DNA of 64,000 nt from Dryomyza anilis (lineage: Eukaryota; Arthropoda; Insecta; Diptera; Dryomyzidae), in contig OX638131.1 of the NCBI GenBank assembly GCA_951804985.1, forward strand, positions 39,250,044 through 39,314,043, in the 5' to 3' direction. Shown here in pieces: positions 35,285 through 47,010 of this stretch. The first letter of the stretch is position 1. Each line of letters opens with the position of its first letter. Both the position numbers and the translations under genes were made by a program. The notes beneath the pieces were generated by a model. It did not search any database. It saw only the letters and a list, made by a program, of their open reading frames with translations, and was not told where the DNA came from.

Positions 35285-35420
35285 ACAACTGATTTTATCT
35301 GAATTTCGAATTAAAAGTTATAAAAAACAATTGATGTATTCTGAAATTAAAATAGAATTTCTGAATTAAAATTGATTTATTTTGAATTTTAAAGGGAATT
35401 TCTGCATTTCAATAGTTCAT
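35285..35420. repeat. Second locus of the 12.7-kb minisatellite unit
   Basis: Two to three units with AATTTCTGAATTAAAATTGA, TTTTGAATTTTAAA and GGGAATTTCTG match the array at 12660-13640. Confidence 0.8.
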
Positions 35421-35788
35421 TTTTATATATAAATTGAGTTTTACTTTTGGAAATGGTGTAGTTTAGCTGGAAAAGTGGGATTCACTTAACTGGATTCCAC
35501 TTAGACTTTTAAATGTAAATATATCACTTAATAAACACTTCAAAAAGACAACAAAAAACAAATAAACAAATAATATCGTTAATTTAAAAAACCAAGAAAA
35601 AATCGGTGGCCCAGCCTACGGACCGGTCCAACCTACGAACATTTCCTCTATTAATAAATTACATTTAATTTGAGATTATTATTTAATACGCAACAATATC
35701 CTGGCCATCAGTTTAGTGTTTCATATTATGTATAACTAAACAACAAAGCACTATTCAACGTTTATATTTACACAAAATAATAAACATA
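35421..35788. other. AT-rich spacer, nothing recognised
   Basis: Only notable item is a short GC-richer patch near 35605-35645 (GGCCCAGCCTACGGACC). Confidence 0.5.
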
Positions 35789-36543
35789 GTAAGGGGATTC
35801 ATATCAACACTGTAAATTTATTATCTCGTAAAATAATAAAATTACGCCCAACTCGACATGAACGCACTTTTATCTGGCTTCGCGTAAACTATTTTATAAA
35901 ATTTTGGTTGTACTCCAATTTTTAGTTATATCACTTATAATCATTTCACAAACAATTCAATGAAAACAGATTTGCCATAAAACATAATTTTATTGACAAC
36001 TAACGAAAAGATAAATCAAAATATTCAAGAAATTTTATTTATGTTATTTTTACATAAAAATCAACAAATAAATTTACGAGTTGAGCGTAAAATATTCTCA
36101 TGTAATTATTGCGTAAATTTCTACTATTTACGAGATTTCCATAAATTACGAGGATTACGCGCTTGATATGAATCCCCTTATTAAGTTTGTGGAAATCTCT
36201 TAAATGGTAGAAATTTACGCAAAATTTGTATGAGAATGTTTTACGTTCAACTCATAAATTTATTTGTCGATTTTTATGTGAAATTAACGTAAATATATTT
36301 TCATGAATATTTGGTTCTATCGTTGGTTCGTTAGTTGTCAATAAAATTATGTTTTATAACAAATGTGTTTTTAATTAATTGTGTTTTAAAATGATTATAA
36401 GTGAAATAACTAAAAATTAGAGTGCAACCAACATTTTATAAAATAGTTTACGAGCATACAGAGATAAGGCGTTCATGTCGAAATGTGCGTAATTTTATTT
36501 TTTACAAGAAGAGAAATTTACAGTGCTGAGATGAATCCCCTTA
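35789..36543. mobile_element. ~750-bp imperfect hairpin made of two inverted MITE copies (AAGGGGATTCAT termini)
   Basis: AAGGGGATTCATATCAACAC begins at 35791, GATATGAATCCCCTTA closes near 36181, and a further ATGAATCCCCTTA ends at 36543. The first element (35791-36180) and the second (36181-36543) are inverted relative to each other. For example ATTTTATAAAATTTTGGTTG...TTTTTAGTTAT near 35890 pairs with ACTAAAAATTAGAGTGCAACCAAC near 36410. Confidence 0.85.
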
Positions 36544-36850
36544 TTGTTTAAAAAAATAGATAAAGTATCATTATTATATTAATTCAACCACATTTCATAA
36601 AATCAGACTTCAAAAATTGAGGAAAATTATGTTTTATTAATAATTTGATATCTATTAAACCTTCGGCGATATTCTTCATTCGCACTAACTTATAAAAAAA
36701 ACTCATCCCGTTATCGGCTCCGAATTTTGAGAAATAGCATGGCAAAACTACCATCTCTATACTCTTTTCACACATTTGTGCATTTTTTTAAAATTTATTC
36801 CAAGAACTACAGCGGATATCCTTCATTTGCACTAACTTGTTTATGATAAC
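36544..36850. other. Segmental duplicate flanking the hAT insertion
   Basis: CTTCATTCGCACTAACTTAT...CGGCTCCGAATTTTGAGAAAT (36674-36736) reappears as CTTCATTTGCACTAACTTGT before, and CGGCTCTGGATTTTAAGAAAT after, the element at 36851-38085. The host was therefore a direct duplication. Confidence 0.6.
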
Positions 36851-38085
36851 CAGGGCTCGGATTTTGATGACGTAAAAATAAGTTAAAATTTACCTAAAAA
36901 TTATTTAGCTAATACTAGTTTTAGCTAATACTGCTTATATGTATTCTGTGGTCAGTTGTTACATAAATTACACATGGTAGATGGTAGATTACAAAGAGTA
37001 TTCCCATTTCTACTACTTCTAGGATTGTAGTTAAAAGTTATATAGTTGGAAGCTCTGGTTATTTTATTCTACCCGTTATTAATTGATGTATGTAAATAAT
37101 ATCGGCGATCTTTCTACGTTCTCCAAGTGACTTTAAATTTAGTAGTATCAGACGATCTACGTGTGGGGGAAGATGTAATTTATCTAGCCAATTAAAACCC
37201 TTTTGTCTATATTCGTCAATATGTACCTTGTAGAAAGGAGTCTAATACTTAAATTAACCAATATTTAAATTAACCAATATAAATACAGTATTTAGTAAAA
37301 ATTATTGCATATGCAGTAATATATTAATATTTAGCTTGAAGTTAAATAAACAAACAAACAACAAACTTTTTTGAGAGAATAGTATTTTCGAATTTTAAAT
37401 AAATGCAGAATGTAGTAAAATTAAATGATTATGCGGTTATATTTTAACTTTAACTAAATACAGTAGTAGTAAGTGTAGTAATTTATCTACATACTTGAGG
37501 ACGTATAAATCAAGACAAAATTTAGTTCTTTTAATTTAATGTATTAAAATTTTGCAGTCATTCCATAAAATTATGTAGTTATTTTCATACAAAAATGTTT
37601 TTCAAAAACATCAATGTAGTAAGAACAAATAGTTATTATTTGAACATAAATTAAATACTAATGTATTTATTTTAAATACATTTTTATTTATTTTTAATAC
37701 AGTATTTATTTTTTCGTTCCACGCCGACAATGACGATAGACGCGAATTTGTATGCATCAATATATTTTATGACCAATTTTTTTTCCTTATTTCAGATTAA
37801 ACATACTGTACTAAAATAAGAGCGATTCATAAATTTATTAACTTGCGATGCCATATTTATGGTTTCAAATCCACTGACAAAAAGAGTACTACAAAAATAG
37901 ACCAAAGATGCCACATTTTTTTTGTTTCAAATCTACTACAAGTTTGCTTAATATCAATAAAAATATACGAAATTCTACAAATAATGACCTAATATTTAAA
38001 ATAATTATAAACAAATGACTTGGACGATTAAAAGGTAAAAAAAAATGCTTTTAAAAAATGACATGTCATCAAAATCCGAGCCCTG
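36851..38085. mobile_element. hAT-like non-autonomous DNA transposon (1235 bp)
   Basis: CAGGGCTCGGATTTTGATGA at the left is inverted at the right (TCATCAAAATCCGAGCCCTG). Flanks ATGATAAC and ATGATCAC form an 8-bp target duplication with one mismatch. hAT elements make 8-bp duplications and often start CAGGG. The interior is AT-rich, with TGTAGTA words and no transposase. Confidence 0.9.
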
Positions 38086-38093
38086 ATGATCAC

Positions 38094-38460
38094 TATCAAT
38101 GTAGTAAAAAAAAAACACCCCACATACGGCTCTGGATTTTAAGAAATCATATGTCAAAAAATCCCAATAATTTCTCCAAATTTAAATATTTGTACACTTT
38201 TATATAAAAACAATAGAAACCATGCGAAAAAAATCAACGAAATTTACCGCTTATTTTTTAAGTTATGAAATTTTGCTTTTTTGTTCACTGTGCGACGATA
38301 TTTCTCAGCAGTAAATTGGCATGCAAATACGTGTGTAATAATTTGTTTATGGGATATTATATTTTTTATAACAAAAATATTTAAATCCAGGCTAAATAAA
38401 TTTAACTTAATTATATTATGCCATCAGTTTCTTACTGTCAATGTTAATATATATAATTAC
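38094..38460. other. AT-rich spacer, nothing recognised
   Basis: Contains the distal part of the duplicated host segment (to about 38165) and AT-rich DNA. Confidence 0.5.
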
Positions 38461-39335
38461 TAGCTGGACCCGTGCACGACTCGTGCAAAGATTTTGTGAA
38501 TATGTAGCAGGATATGGAGCAATATTATCAATATAAAAAAAAAAATATTATTTATATTAGGAACCCGTGCTTCGCTGTGGACGTTTTTTTATTGGTTTTA
38601 TGAATGTAGTAACCAAAACAAAAATAATCCTCCGCTAAAACATCTTTTCCCATACACAATTCTTTCTCAGACTGTGCTTCCTCGCAGAGTTTTTCCCAGT
38701 AAAAGTTTTAATGTGGTGAGTTTCGGTGTGGTGAATTTTGGTATAGTGAGTTTTAGTGTGGTGAGTTTTAATGTGGTGAGTTTTAGTGTGGTGAATTTTA
38801 GTGTGGTAAGTTTAAGTGTGGTGAGTTTTAGTGTGGTGAATTTGTTTTTTGTTGTTTCGTTTTTTTGTTGTAGTTTTGCTTTTGATTTTGTTTTTGCTTT
38901 TGTGTTTTGCTTTTGTGTTTTTGCTTTTATTTTTGTGTTTCAGCTTTTGTTCTTTATTTGCTTTTAATTTTGTTTTTCCATCCTTTTTTTAATTTTTCTG
39001 TTGTTTTTGAGTTATTGCTTTAGTTTTGTGCTTTTACTATTGTTTTTGTGTTTGAGTTTTGCTTTTGTGTTTTTGCTTTTTTATTTATTTTTTTTGTATA
39101 TAAGTTTTTTTTTCATCTTCTTAGCTTTTGTAAGTCCCGAGTTATAACGCGTTAAAAGTTTATGTTGTATGGGAGGTGCCACGCCCCTTTGTCCAATACC
39201 GCCTATGTCACACTCCGTACTCCATAGTATCCTGGTGCTAACTATCAGTCAAATCGGTTCAGCGGTTTAGACGTGATGCTGGAACAAATAGACAGACACA
39301 TAGACAGACGGACCATGAGTTTTATATATAAAGAT
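38461..39335 (+). mobile_element. Interspersed repeat, ACTAGCTGGACCCG head to TTATATATAAAGAT tail
   Basis: The head ACTAGCTGGACCCGTGCA recurs at 62567. The tail has AAATCGGTTCAGCGGTTTAG, a GACAGACACATAGACAGACGG run and a TTTTATATATAAAGATCACG end. The head and tail style resembles widely dispersed insect retroelement-derived repeats; no family name is claimed. Confidence 0.65.
38712..38848. repeat. 15-bp tandem repeat (GTGGTGAGTTTTAGT)
   Basis: About nine imperfect units within the 38.5-kb repeat, followed by a T-rich TTTTGCTTTTGTG tract to about 39110. The open frame across it is an artefact of the repeat. Confidence 0.9.
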
Positions 39336-40617
39336 CACGATCATAAAAACTTTGCTGCACATAAGTTCGAAATGTACGAAAACATAAACTATGTATGTTT
39401 TGGCATGTTAATTAGTACTATATAAAAAAATTTAAAACAATAAAAATTATCTACAAAACTCTGCTTAGCCAAGCAATAATTTTGTTGTCACATCCCCATT
39501 CCAAAGATGTCTGCAATTAAGTCATTGTTGCTGCTGTCATAATTAGTGCCACCACAACAACATGACAACGATTTAGACCACAAATTGACACCAGTAAAAA
39601 CTGCTCCCACAACTTCTTGGCCACATTGCAAGCAATGCATCCAGCAACTTAAACAATAACAATGCATTTCTTGTTACAGTTGCTGTATTTAGTTGGAATT
39701 TGTTGTTGCCAATGTTGAGCAATATACTTTTTTTGTTTTATTTTTCTTTTTTCTTTTTTGCGTTTATTGCTTTTTCGCCACCACCAAATGGTTGGTTATT
39801 AATTTGAACCGCGCCGCTCTGGCTGTCGTCGTTGTTTTCAGACCTCTTGAGGCAGAAACACACTCACACCAAGACACAGTTGCACGCACACATGCTTCAG
39901 ACAAAAGCCCGGAAGTTTATGCATCGCTTAACTCCCAGGCCCCAGGCCCGCCAATTGCTGCAGCAGCACATTTTAAACTGGGCCTAATGTGCGAGTTAGG
40001 CATCAAAAGGCAACAACAAAATTAGAAAAATAAAATTAAGCCGCATGCAAACCTTCAACGGCCTTTGCAACCATTGCAACAACAACAACTACTACCAACA
40101 GCCGACGCGGTAACATGTTGCATGAATTGTTGCAACAAACATTTTTTATATTTAATATGCAATGATTTTATTTTTGCTCGCTTTGGATGCACGCAGAAGC
40201 AGCTATATATTTTTTTTTCGAATCTTGCAAAACAATATTTAATGTTTGATTAATTCTTATGCAAAACTGGGAGGCAGCACTTAAATGTTGGGAAAGTTTA
40301 TTAAGTTACAGCTTAAGTGGAAATCTTACCTCCAACATTAACATAATTGTGTGAAAATCTTGCGCTGGGAAGTTATAAATATTATATATTACATAATTCT
40401 CCATGACAGAGTTATTTGAAGTATTCAAAGAAAATAAACTGCTACATAAAGCCATTAATTCACTGAGGCCCTTAAATGCACATTTAGTTAAATTGATACA
40501 TCCAAGAGGAACATTCCTAGAATACACCAAATAATTAGAATATTTCTTGGAAAGCATTTTACGATCACTTTAAAATTCGATACAATTATAATTAATTCAC
40601 AATATGAAACTAAACCA
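39336..40617. other. CAACAACA-rich non-repetitive island, possible regulatory/intronic DNA
   Basis: Bases 39480-40140 are less AT-rich and rich in CAACAACA/TTGTTG words, a texture common in fly introns and enhancers. Open frames at 39693-40025 and (minus) 40306-40557 have no recognisable domain and no supporting splice or promoter signal. Confidence 0.35.
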
Positions 40618-41357
40618 GTTGGGAAGGTTAGATCACATGGGAAATTTTAAAGTAGGTGTAATTATGATAGTTAGGATTATCAAAATTATAGTCGGTCTAA
40701 GCCGACTATAAATACCCTACACATATGTGTGGTTACCATTCAAAGTGATATATAGGTCACCAGGGTATACGAATCCTGAAAATAACTACAAACATTCAAT
40801 CGCTGAAGAATTTTCATTCATTTGATACCCATATTTACAAATCGGTAGGTGTACCGTATTTCGATTTTAAGTCTTTTCGCCGGAAAACATTATTATCACG
40901 TACTTGAGCATGATGTCAATATATATTTGACCAAAAAAGTTTACCTAAGCACGTATACATAAAAATTGATCTCTATATGTACATTTTATATGAGGTATTT
41001 GAACATAAGTGGTCGGATCATAGGTCACAATGAACCGATCTCGCCAATTTTTTCGCACATACAGCGTAGGTATATTAGTAATCAAAGTTATAAGTTTCAT
41101 TTATCGAGCTCTTCAATTTTAAAAGTAGTAGGGATTTCAACAGACAGACAGACAGACAGACGGACAGACGGACAGACAGACGGACAGACAGACGGACAGA
41201 CAGACAGACGGACAGACGGACATCGCTAAATCGACTCAGGAGGTCATGCTGATCAAGAATATATATACTTTTCCATACCGGAGATGCTTCCTTCTGGGTG
41301 TTACAAACGGCGTACCAAACTGAATATACCCTTTCACTCTTAGTGTAGGGTATAAAA
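40618..41357 (+). mobile_element. Interspersed 700-950 bp family, copy 2
   Basis: Starts GTTGGGAAGGTTAGATCACA, has ATAGTCGGTCTAAGCCGACTATA and AATACCCTACAC near the 5' end, a GACAGACGGACAGACGG microsatellite (41141-41221), and ends TTAGTGTAGGGTATAAAAA. Confidence 0.8.
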
Positions 41358-42279
41358 AGGTGGGCGTTCCGGACGGCACAAAAACAGAAGTAAATATTGA
41401 GGTTCAAATGGATATTCCAAAAAGTCAGCGAATTTCACGTACAAATGATTTTTTTGAAATATTTTAAAAAATATTTGAAATTATGTGCTTTCTTTGTATA
41501 TTTACACTTTGTTCCTAAAATTTATAGTTTTTTTCATAATAAATCACAGAAAAATTCCGGACGGGACAAAAAATTCCGTATCAGTACGATTTTCATTCTA
41601 AAAATATTTTTTTCGTACAATATTTTTTTTTTTGTATTGTCTCTGAACATAGCTAAGACAATTTACTATATTTTTGTTAATATGTAAATTTGCATTACGA
41701 TTTTTTGCTAATAATAATTATGTGTATGAGAATATTAATAATCATTATTACGAAATGAAAAGTAATGTTTTTTTTTTATTATTTTTGAAAAAAAAAAAAT
41801 TTATATTTTTTATAGTGAAGTTTTACACTTTTGGTACTCAAAGTTCCGGATGTTTACATTTTTGGAAATGCCGAGGAAATTCTGCTGTTATTTTAATTTG
41901 GATAATTATTTTAAAGCTTTAGAAATAATTATTAATGTTAACTGAAAAAATAGAAAATAATATTTTTGTATGTCTTTAAAGTTAATTAATTTGGTTACTC
42001 AAGATACGTGCAAAATGGGTATATTTACACACAAAAAAATATTAGCTTGGCAATCAGTTATTTCATCGAATATTCATTTGCATCTACCAAATGTAGTTAG
42101 CCTCAACTGAAATTAATTTATGGTAAAAAGTAGTATGAAGCGTAACCAACTATTCGTTGAAGCAACTGCAACATTGATTGGGGAAACAAATTTTTTATCC
42201 ATTTTCAATTTTTTATCCATTGCTAAGGCAACTAAATTCAAAATCCCTAGTATAAATTTTGGTAGGGCCATGGTCATGA
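41358..42279. other. AT-rich intergenic DNA, nothing recognised
   Basis: Open frames at 41397-41922 are AT-driven (Phe/Ile/Lys/Tyr-rich) without recognisable domains. Confidence 0.5.
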
Positions 42280-42720
42280 AGTGATCATGTCATTATTTGA
42301 GGTGATCGGGATATGACGAGGCCCATAATGTCCCTGTAACGCAGTGTCCTGATTATTTATTGACCTCAGGCCATGATCATGTACTGATTGGGCAATTCCC
42401 CATTTTAATATTTACCCGACAATTGCCTTGTCTGAGCCCGAGCATAATAGGGTTTCTCTCATTAATCTCGATCATTGCCTGATGCTAATTTCATTATCAG
42501 GAACAAATAATGTAGCTATGATCGGGAACATTGACTGTTTAGATAATGTAAACCCTGCTATGGAAAGCATGATAAGGCCATGCAAAGGTAATGATCATAT
42601 TTTCTCTAATTGGGATTACCCAACGAAAACCCGATCATTTCCCGATGGCGCATCGGTCAAATTTCTACTAGGGATGAGACATAATCAATATTTAGTTGAC
42701 TTAACAGATAGTTCGTTATA
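42280..42720. repeat. GATCATG/CCTGAT-rich block, probably repeat-derived
   Basis: Dense TGATCATG, CATTGCCTGAT, ATCAGGAAC and GATCGGGA words in both orientations, with the vocabulary of the element at 19533-20255. A 98-codon open frame here is not supported as a gene. Confidence 0.4.
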
Positions 42721-42884
42721 TTAGGTTGTAGCAACCAATATGTATTTGATTCAACTGCGAAATCAGTTGTCTTGTATAAAAGCAATGCCAAAGCAGGACA
42801 ACATCAGTCGCATAGCTTCAGATTTTTCACTTGTTTTTTTGTGTGCTACGACAGCGCGTGGCATGTGTAAAACAAAATTTGGAA

Positions 42885-43125
42885 TTGTTTTAAGACTTGT
42901 GGTCCCTGACCCCCAAAAGGGGGTCAAAAAGGTTCGGAAATGGATAGCGAACCTCGTTAGAAGACTAATGGTACCCTTTGGAGTGGTCCACGACCCTCAA
43001 AAGGGGGTCAAAAACCCATTTATGACCCAAAATTTGTTATTTCGGAAATCGATAGCGGACATCAGTAAAAGGCTAATGGTACCCAAAGGAGGGTACCCGG
43101 GTACCCGGGCTACTCGAAAATACTC
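42885..43125. repeat. ~100-bp tandem repeats with AAAAGGGGGTCAAAAA
   Basis: Two units, each with ACCC(C/T)CAAAAGGGGGTCAAAAA, TTCGGAAATGGATAGCG and AGACTAATGGTACCC, end in GGGTACCCGGGTACCCGGG. The frame remains open across the units but codes nothing recognisable. Confidence 0.8.
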
Positions 43126-43201
43126 GTATGAAATCGAGAGCTCTGGTTTCTATATGTTTCTATTGTGTTTCCATATGTTGTATTTTTATATAAATGCAGC
43201 T

Positions 43202-43320
43202 CTAGCGCTCCAACGTGTTGCAAACAAGAAGTCAGCAGCACAATGAGTCGTAGGCAATTTCCGATCTCGGGAACGCTGTTGTGATGCTGACTTCGTGTTT
43301 GCAACACGTTGGAGCGCTAG
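43202..43320. repeat. Long near-perfect hairpin (41-bp arms, 37-nt loop)
   Basis: The left arm 43202-43242 (CTAGCGCTCCAACGTGTTGC...) and right arm 43280-43320 are reverse complements with two mismatches. Could be a MITE core or a hairpin-RNA source. Confidence 0.9.
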
Positions 43321-43330
43321 GGCTAGGTAA

Positions 43331-44979
43331 AATTGCCGATTTCTCATAATTAAATTGGCTACCACTACTAAACAAATTGATTGTGTCAATTGTATTCATT
43401 AGTTGTGTAAACTTATACGCGGTGTTGCAACAACTGAATCAGTCGAATGTTGGCAAAAGAAGACGTTTGCCCCAACAGATTCGTTCTTTGGGTGTACATA
43501 TTGCATAGTAACTTTATGAGTATTTTTTTCTACGTTACCGTTAACGTAATATAAATTTATTTTTTGATATTTAGATTCAGTTATTTAAGATTCCAAATCA
43601 GTCGTTATTTCAAAGATTTGATAATTAAAAATTTTTCGGTCGTGGTTGATGATTTTCTGGAAATGCCCATATGATTTACATCCAATAGAAAATGTATTTG
43701 TTTTTACTACATTACCAAATATGAATAATATGAGAAAATATCTGCCGGCAAAGAGCGTTCAATACTTTCAGTTTCAGTTGCGTTGGGTTTCATTTTGCCT
43801 GCTTACATGCAGATTTTAAAAATAAACTAAACAAAAACATTATATTTTTCTCTAATATCTAGAAAACAAGTTACTAATACATTGTATTATAAAATCAACT
43901 AAAATAAATACAAATGTACTAAAAATACAAATACTTTGTGTAAATGTTGTAGAATTACATTTTATTATATCATCTAATTTTATCATCTAATTGTCATAAT
44001 CGGGCAATTAGATGATCAAAATGATATGGCTATATTCATGTATAATAGGATAAATTTTTGCTAGGGTAGTACGTTAAATATTTGTGTATTTACGAAATAT
44101 CTATGTAGAATAATTACATTGTAGTAGTAATTACATTTTTGTGGTAACATTTCGGATTATCGAAATTGCAACCATAATTATGTTTTCTACTAGAGAATAA
44201 TTCATAATTTAGTTCGTTTTAGTAATAATTCGTAATAATAATTCGTAATATTTTCATATTTGGAGTAAAAATAAAACTAAAGAGCGAAGTAAGAAATTGG
44301 GAATATTGAGGAAAATATATAAATGAAACATCTCATTTTCAAAAAAATATATTTACGAGAAGGTATTTCGTGAGATGTCACATGAATTATTTTGAGGTCC
44401 ATATTTAACTTATTCATAATTCAATACGAAATTCGCAAAACGAAGAAATTACTATGTTCACATCAAATATTTTATATTTAATTTATAACAACATAAAAAC
44501 CAACACCTTCTATGTTTGACATAGTGCATAAATATTAACACAATGAAATTAAATATGTGGTCAATGTTAAAAGAAAACATTACAGGAATGTTATTTTTAA
44601 ATGAGATCAGTAACATGATATTACAAATGTTTTAAAACATATTGAACAAAGGCAAAAATCAACCAAACAATTGGCGACTTATATTGTAATTCGTCATTAA
44701 TGGGATTAAATGTTTTTAATTACCGACATGTAATTCAATATATAATGATATTAAAAAGATAAAATAGCAATTGAATGAAATGGTAGAAATATGTCAAATA
44801 TATTTTACAAATTATATTTGTATTCGTTGTAATATAAAACCTCTGCAGTAAACACGTATATGTTAAGAGGCAAATATGTAGAATTAAATAAGTAAATATT
44901 ATGTGCGAATTATGACATTTATTCGGATTTAGATTTTATTTTGAATATTTAAAAGAAGTTTGTTGCAAACAGAAGTCAA
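43331..44979. other. AT-rich intergenic DNA, nothing recognised
   Basis: No gene or clear repeat found. Confidence 0.5.
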
Positions 44980-47010
44980 ATAATATTTCTTCAAAACAAC
45001 AAATGAACTACCTAACCCAAGTAACCACTTAATCCAAGTAACCACTTTGTGGCAACTTAAGTGGTAGCCACACAGTTGCCTTTGAAGTGTTTGTTCTAAA
45101 TCATGTGAAATATACTTATTTGCCTCCCAATTGCCAGTCAAAAAGCCTCGGGGCGAGGCTTAGTTGCCAAAAATTTTGATCCATTAAAGTTTCGGTTCAC
45201 CTATTTGGAATTGAACTGTAATTTTAACTTGATCTATAATTAATGTGTAGATAAAAAATAAAATTAATAAAGATCCTACGCAGTGCCATTAACGTTAATG
45301 TTTGTCCTGTTATAAAAAATAAAACATATGCATGGCATAATAAATAATATAAGTCTTTACGAACAGAGTTTTCGACAAACTACAACTCTTATTTTACAAA
45401 CGGTTCAAGTTTTCGGGTTAAAGCTTATATTTTACCCCCTCTAATTTTTACGTGCACACAAAAAAATGCAATTTGTGAAAATTTATTAAAATTGTGATTT
45501 TCTTTATTTTTTAAATTATGATTTTGCGGGTGTATATTTTCGCAACACAACTTTCCATAAACATATGTAGTGGATGTTATATATGTGTCGTGTATAATAA
45601 TATACATTTAATAAATTTTAAAGTTAATTAGCTACATTATATATAAACATGTTCCTATTAGGTTCTTCATTCTATACTTGCCACATATATGGAACATAAT
45701 ACATTTTTTAATTTGCCACTAATTTACCACTTCATAACAACAAATATCACAGCATTGTGACATATTATTGCATTGTCCCACACATGTTCTTAGTCACCCC
45801 TTTGGAACTAAATTTATGTTCCATTATCAGAGCATTGCGACATATTATTGCGTATCTTCCATACATGTTATTAGTCACCTCTTTAGGACTACATATTATT
45901 AGTTTGCAACACTGGTGTCAGAGGCAACTTAAAAGGTACACATATGCCACAATAGTTTGTGGCAATTGTCGAGCCGTGGTTGCTTGGGAAGTGGTATCCA
46001 CACTATTGTCATTCAAGTGCTTGTTATAAATAATGCGAAATATACTTATTTGCCACACAATTGCCAGACAAAAAGCCCCGGTGCACGGCTTAGTTGCCAG
46101 AATCCCTTGAAATGTCAGTTCACCTTTTTGGAACTTGAATTGTAAGTTGAACTGAGAAACTTGTTTAGATTAAAATAAAAATAATAAGATCTTAAGTATT
46201 GCCTTAAACGTAAATGTTTGTCGTGTAAAAAAAAACATAATATCAAAAATATGCTATAGCATAATAATATATGTCTTTACGAACAGAGTTTTGAAAAAAA
46301 AATTATAAACATGTTTTTTTAAGGTTTTTCATTCTACATTTGCAACATGTATAAAATATAATTTGCCACATTTAATAATTTGCCACTATTTTGCTACCAA
46401 ATAGCAACAAAGTAAGATCCGGCCATTCTTGTACATATATGTTCCATTATCGAAATGTATGACATATATATATCACAGCATTTTGACATATTAATGTGTA
46501 TGTCCCACACATGTTCCTGTTGTACCGCTTTGGAACTAAAAAACACTGGTGTCAGAGGTAATTTAAAAAGTAAACGTATGCCACAAAAATTTGTTCCAAT
46601 TGTCGTGCCGTGGTTACTTGAGATAATATCAAAAATATGCTATGACATAATAATATAATTCTTTACGAACAGATTTTTGAAAAAAATATTTATAAACATG
46701 TTCTTATAAGGTTCTTCATGCTTTATTTGCAACATATATGGAACATAATACATTTAAAAATTCGCCACTAGTTTGCTACCTAACAGCAACAAAGTAAGAA
46801 CAGCCGATTGTTGTAAATATATATTCCATTATCGAAATGTATGACTAATATATGATAGCATTTTGACATATTTTTGTGTAGGTCCCACACATGTTCCTGT
46901 TGTACCGATTTGGAACTAAAGGACAATGTTTTACAACACTAGAGTCAGAGGTAATTTAAAAAGTACACGTATGCCACAAATGTTTGTTCCAATTTGTTCC
47001 AATTACTTGG
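44980..47010. repeat. Degenerate long-period tandem duplication (~950-bp and shorter units)
   Basis: The ordered blocks GTGGCAA-TT-GTGG-GCC, AAATATACTTATTTGCC, CAAAAAGCC-CGG-G--CGGCTTAGTTGCCA and TTTACGAACAGAGTTTT occur at about 44995-45370 and again at 45945-46290. A shorter unit (ACGAACAG, AACATGTTCTTATAAGG, TTGCCACT, TCCCACACATGTTC, GGAACTAAA, CACTGGTGTCAGAGG) appears near 45650, 46300 and 46680. Confidence 0.75.

Noticed and set aside
38674..38967. Val-Val-Ser-Phe repeat open frame
   Set aside because: Translation of a 15-bp tandem repeat and a T-rich tract.
40306..40557. 83-codon minus-strand frame starting MLSKKYSNYLVYSRN
   Set aside because: No recognisable domain, splice partner or promoter; length is expected by chance here.
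41075..41407. Leu-Ser-Val-Cys repeat open frame
   Set aside because: Translation of the GACAGACGGACA microsatellite in a repeat.
42428..42724. 98-codon open frame
   Set aside because: Falls in a GATCATG-rich repetitive block and resembles no protein.
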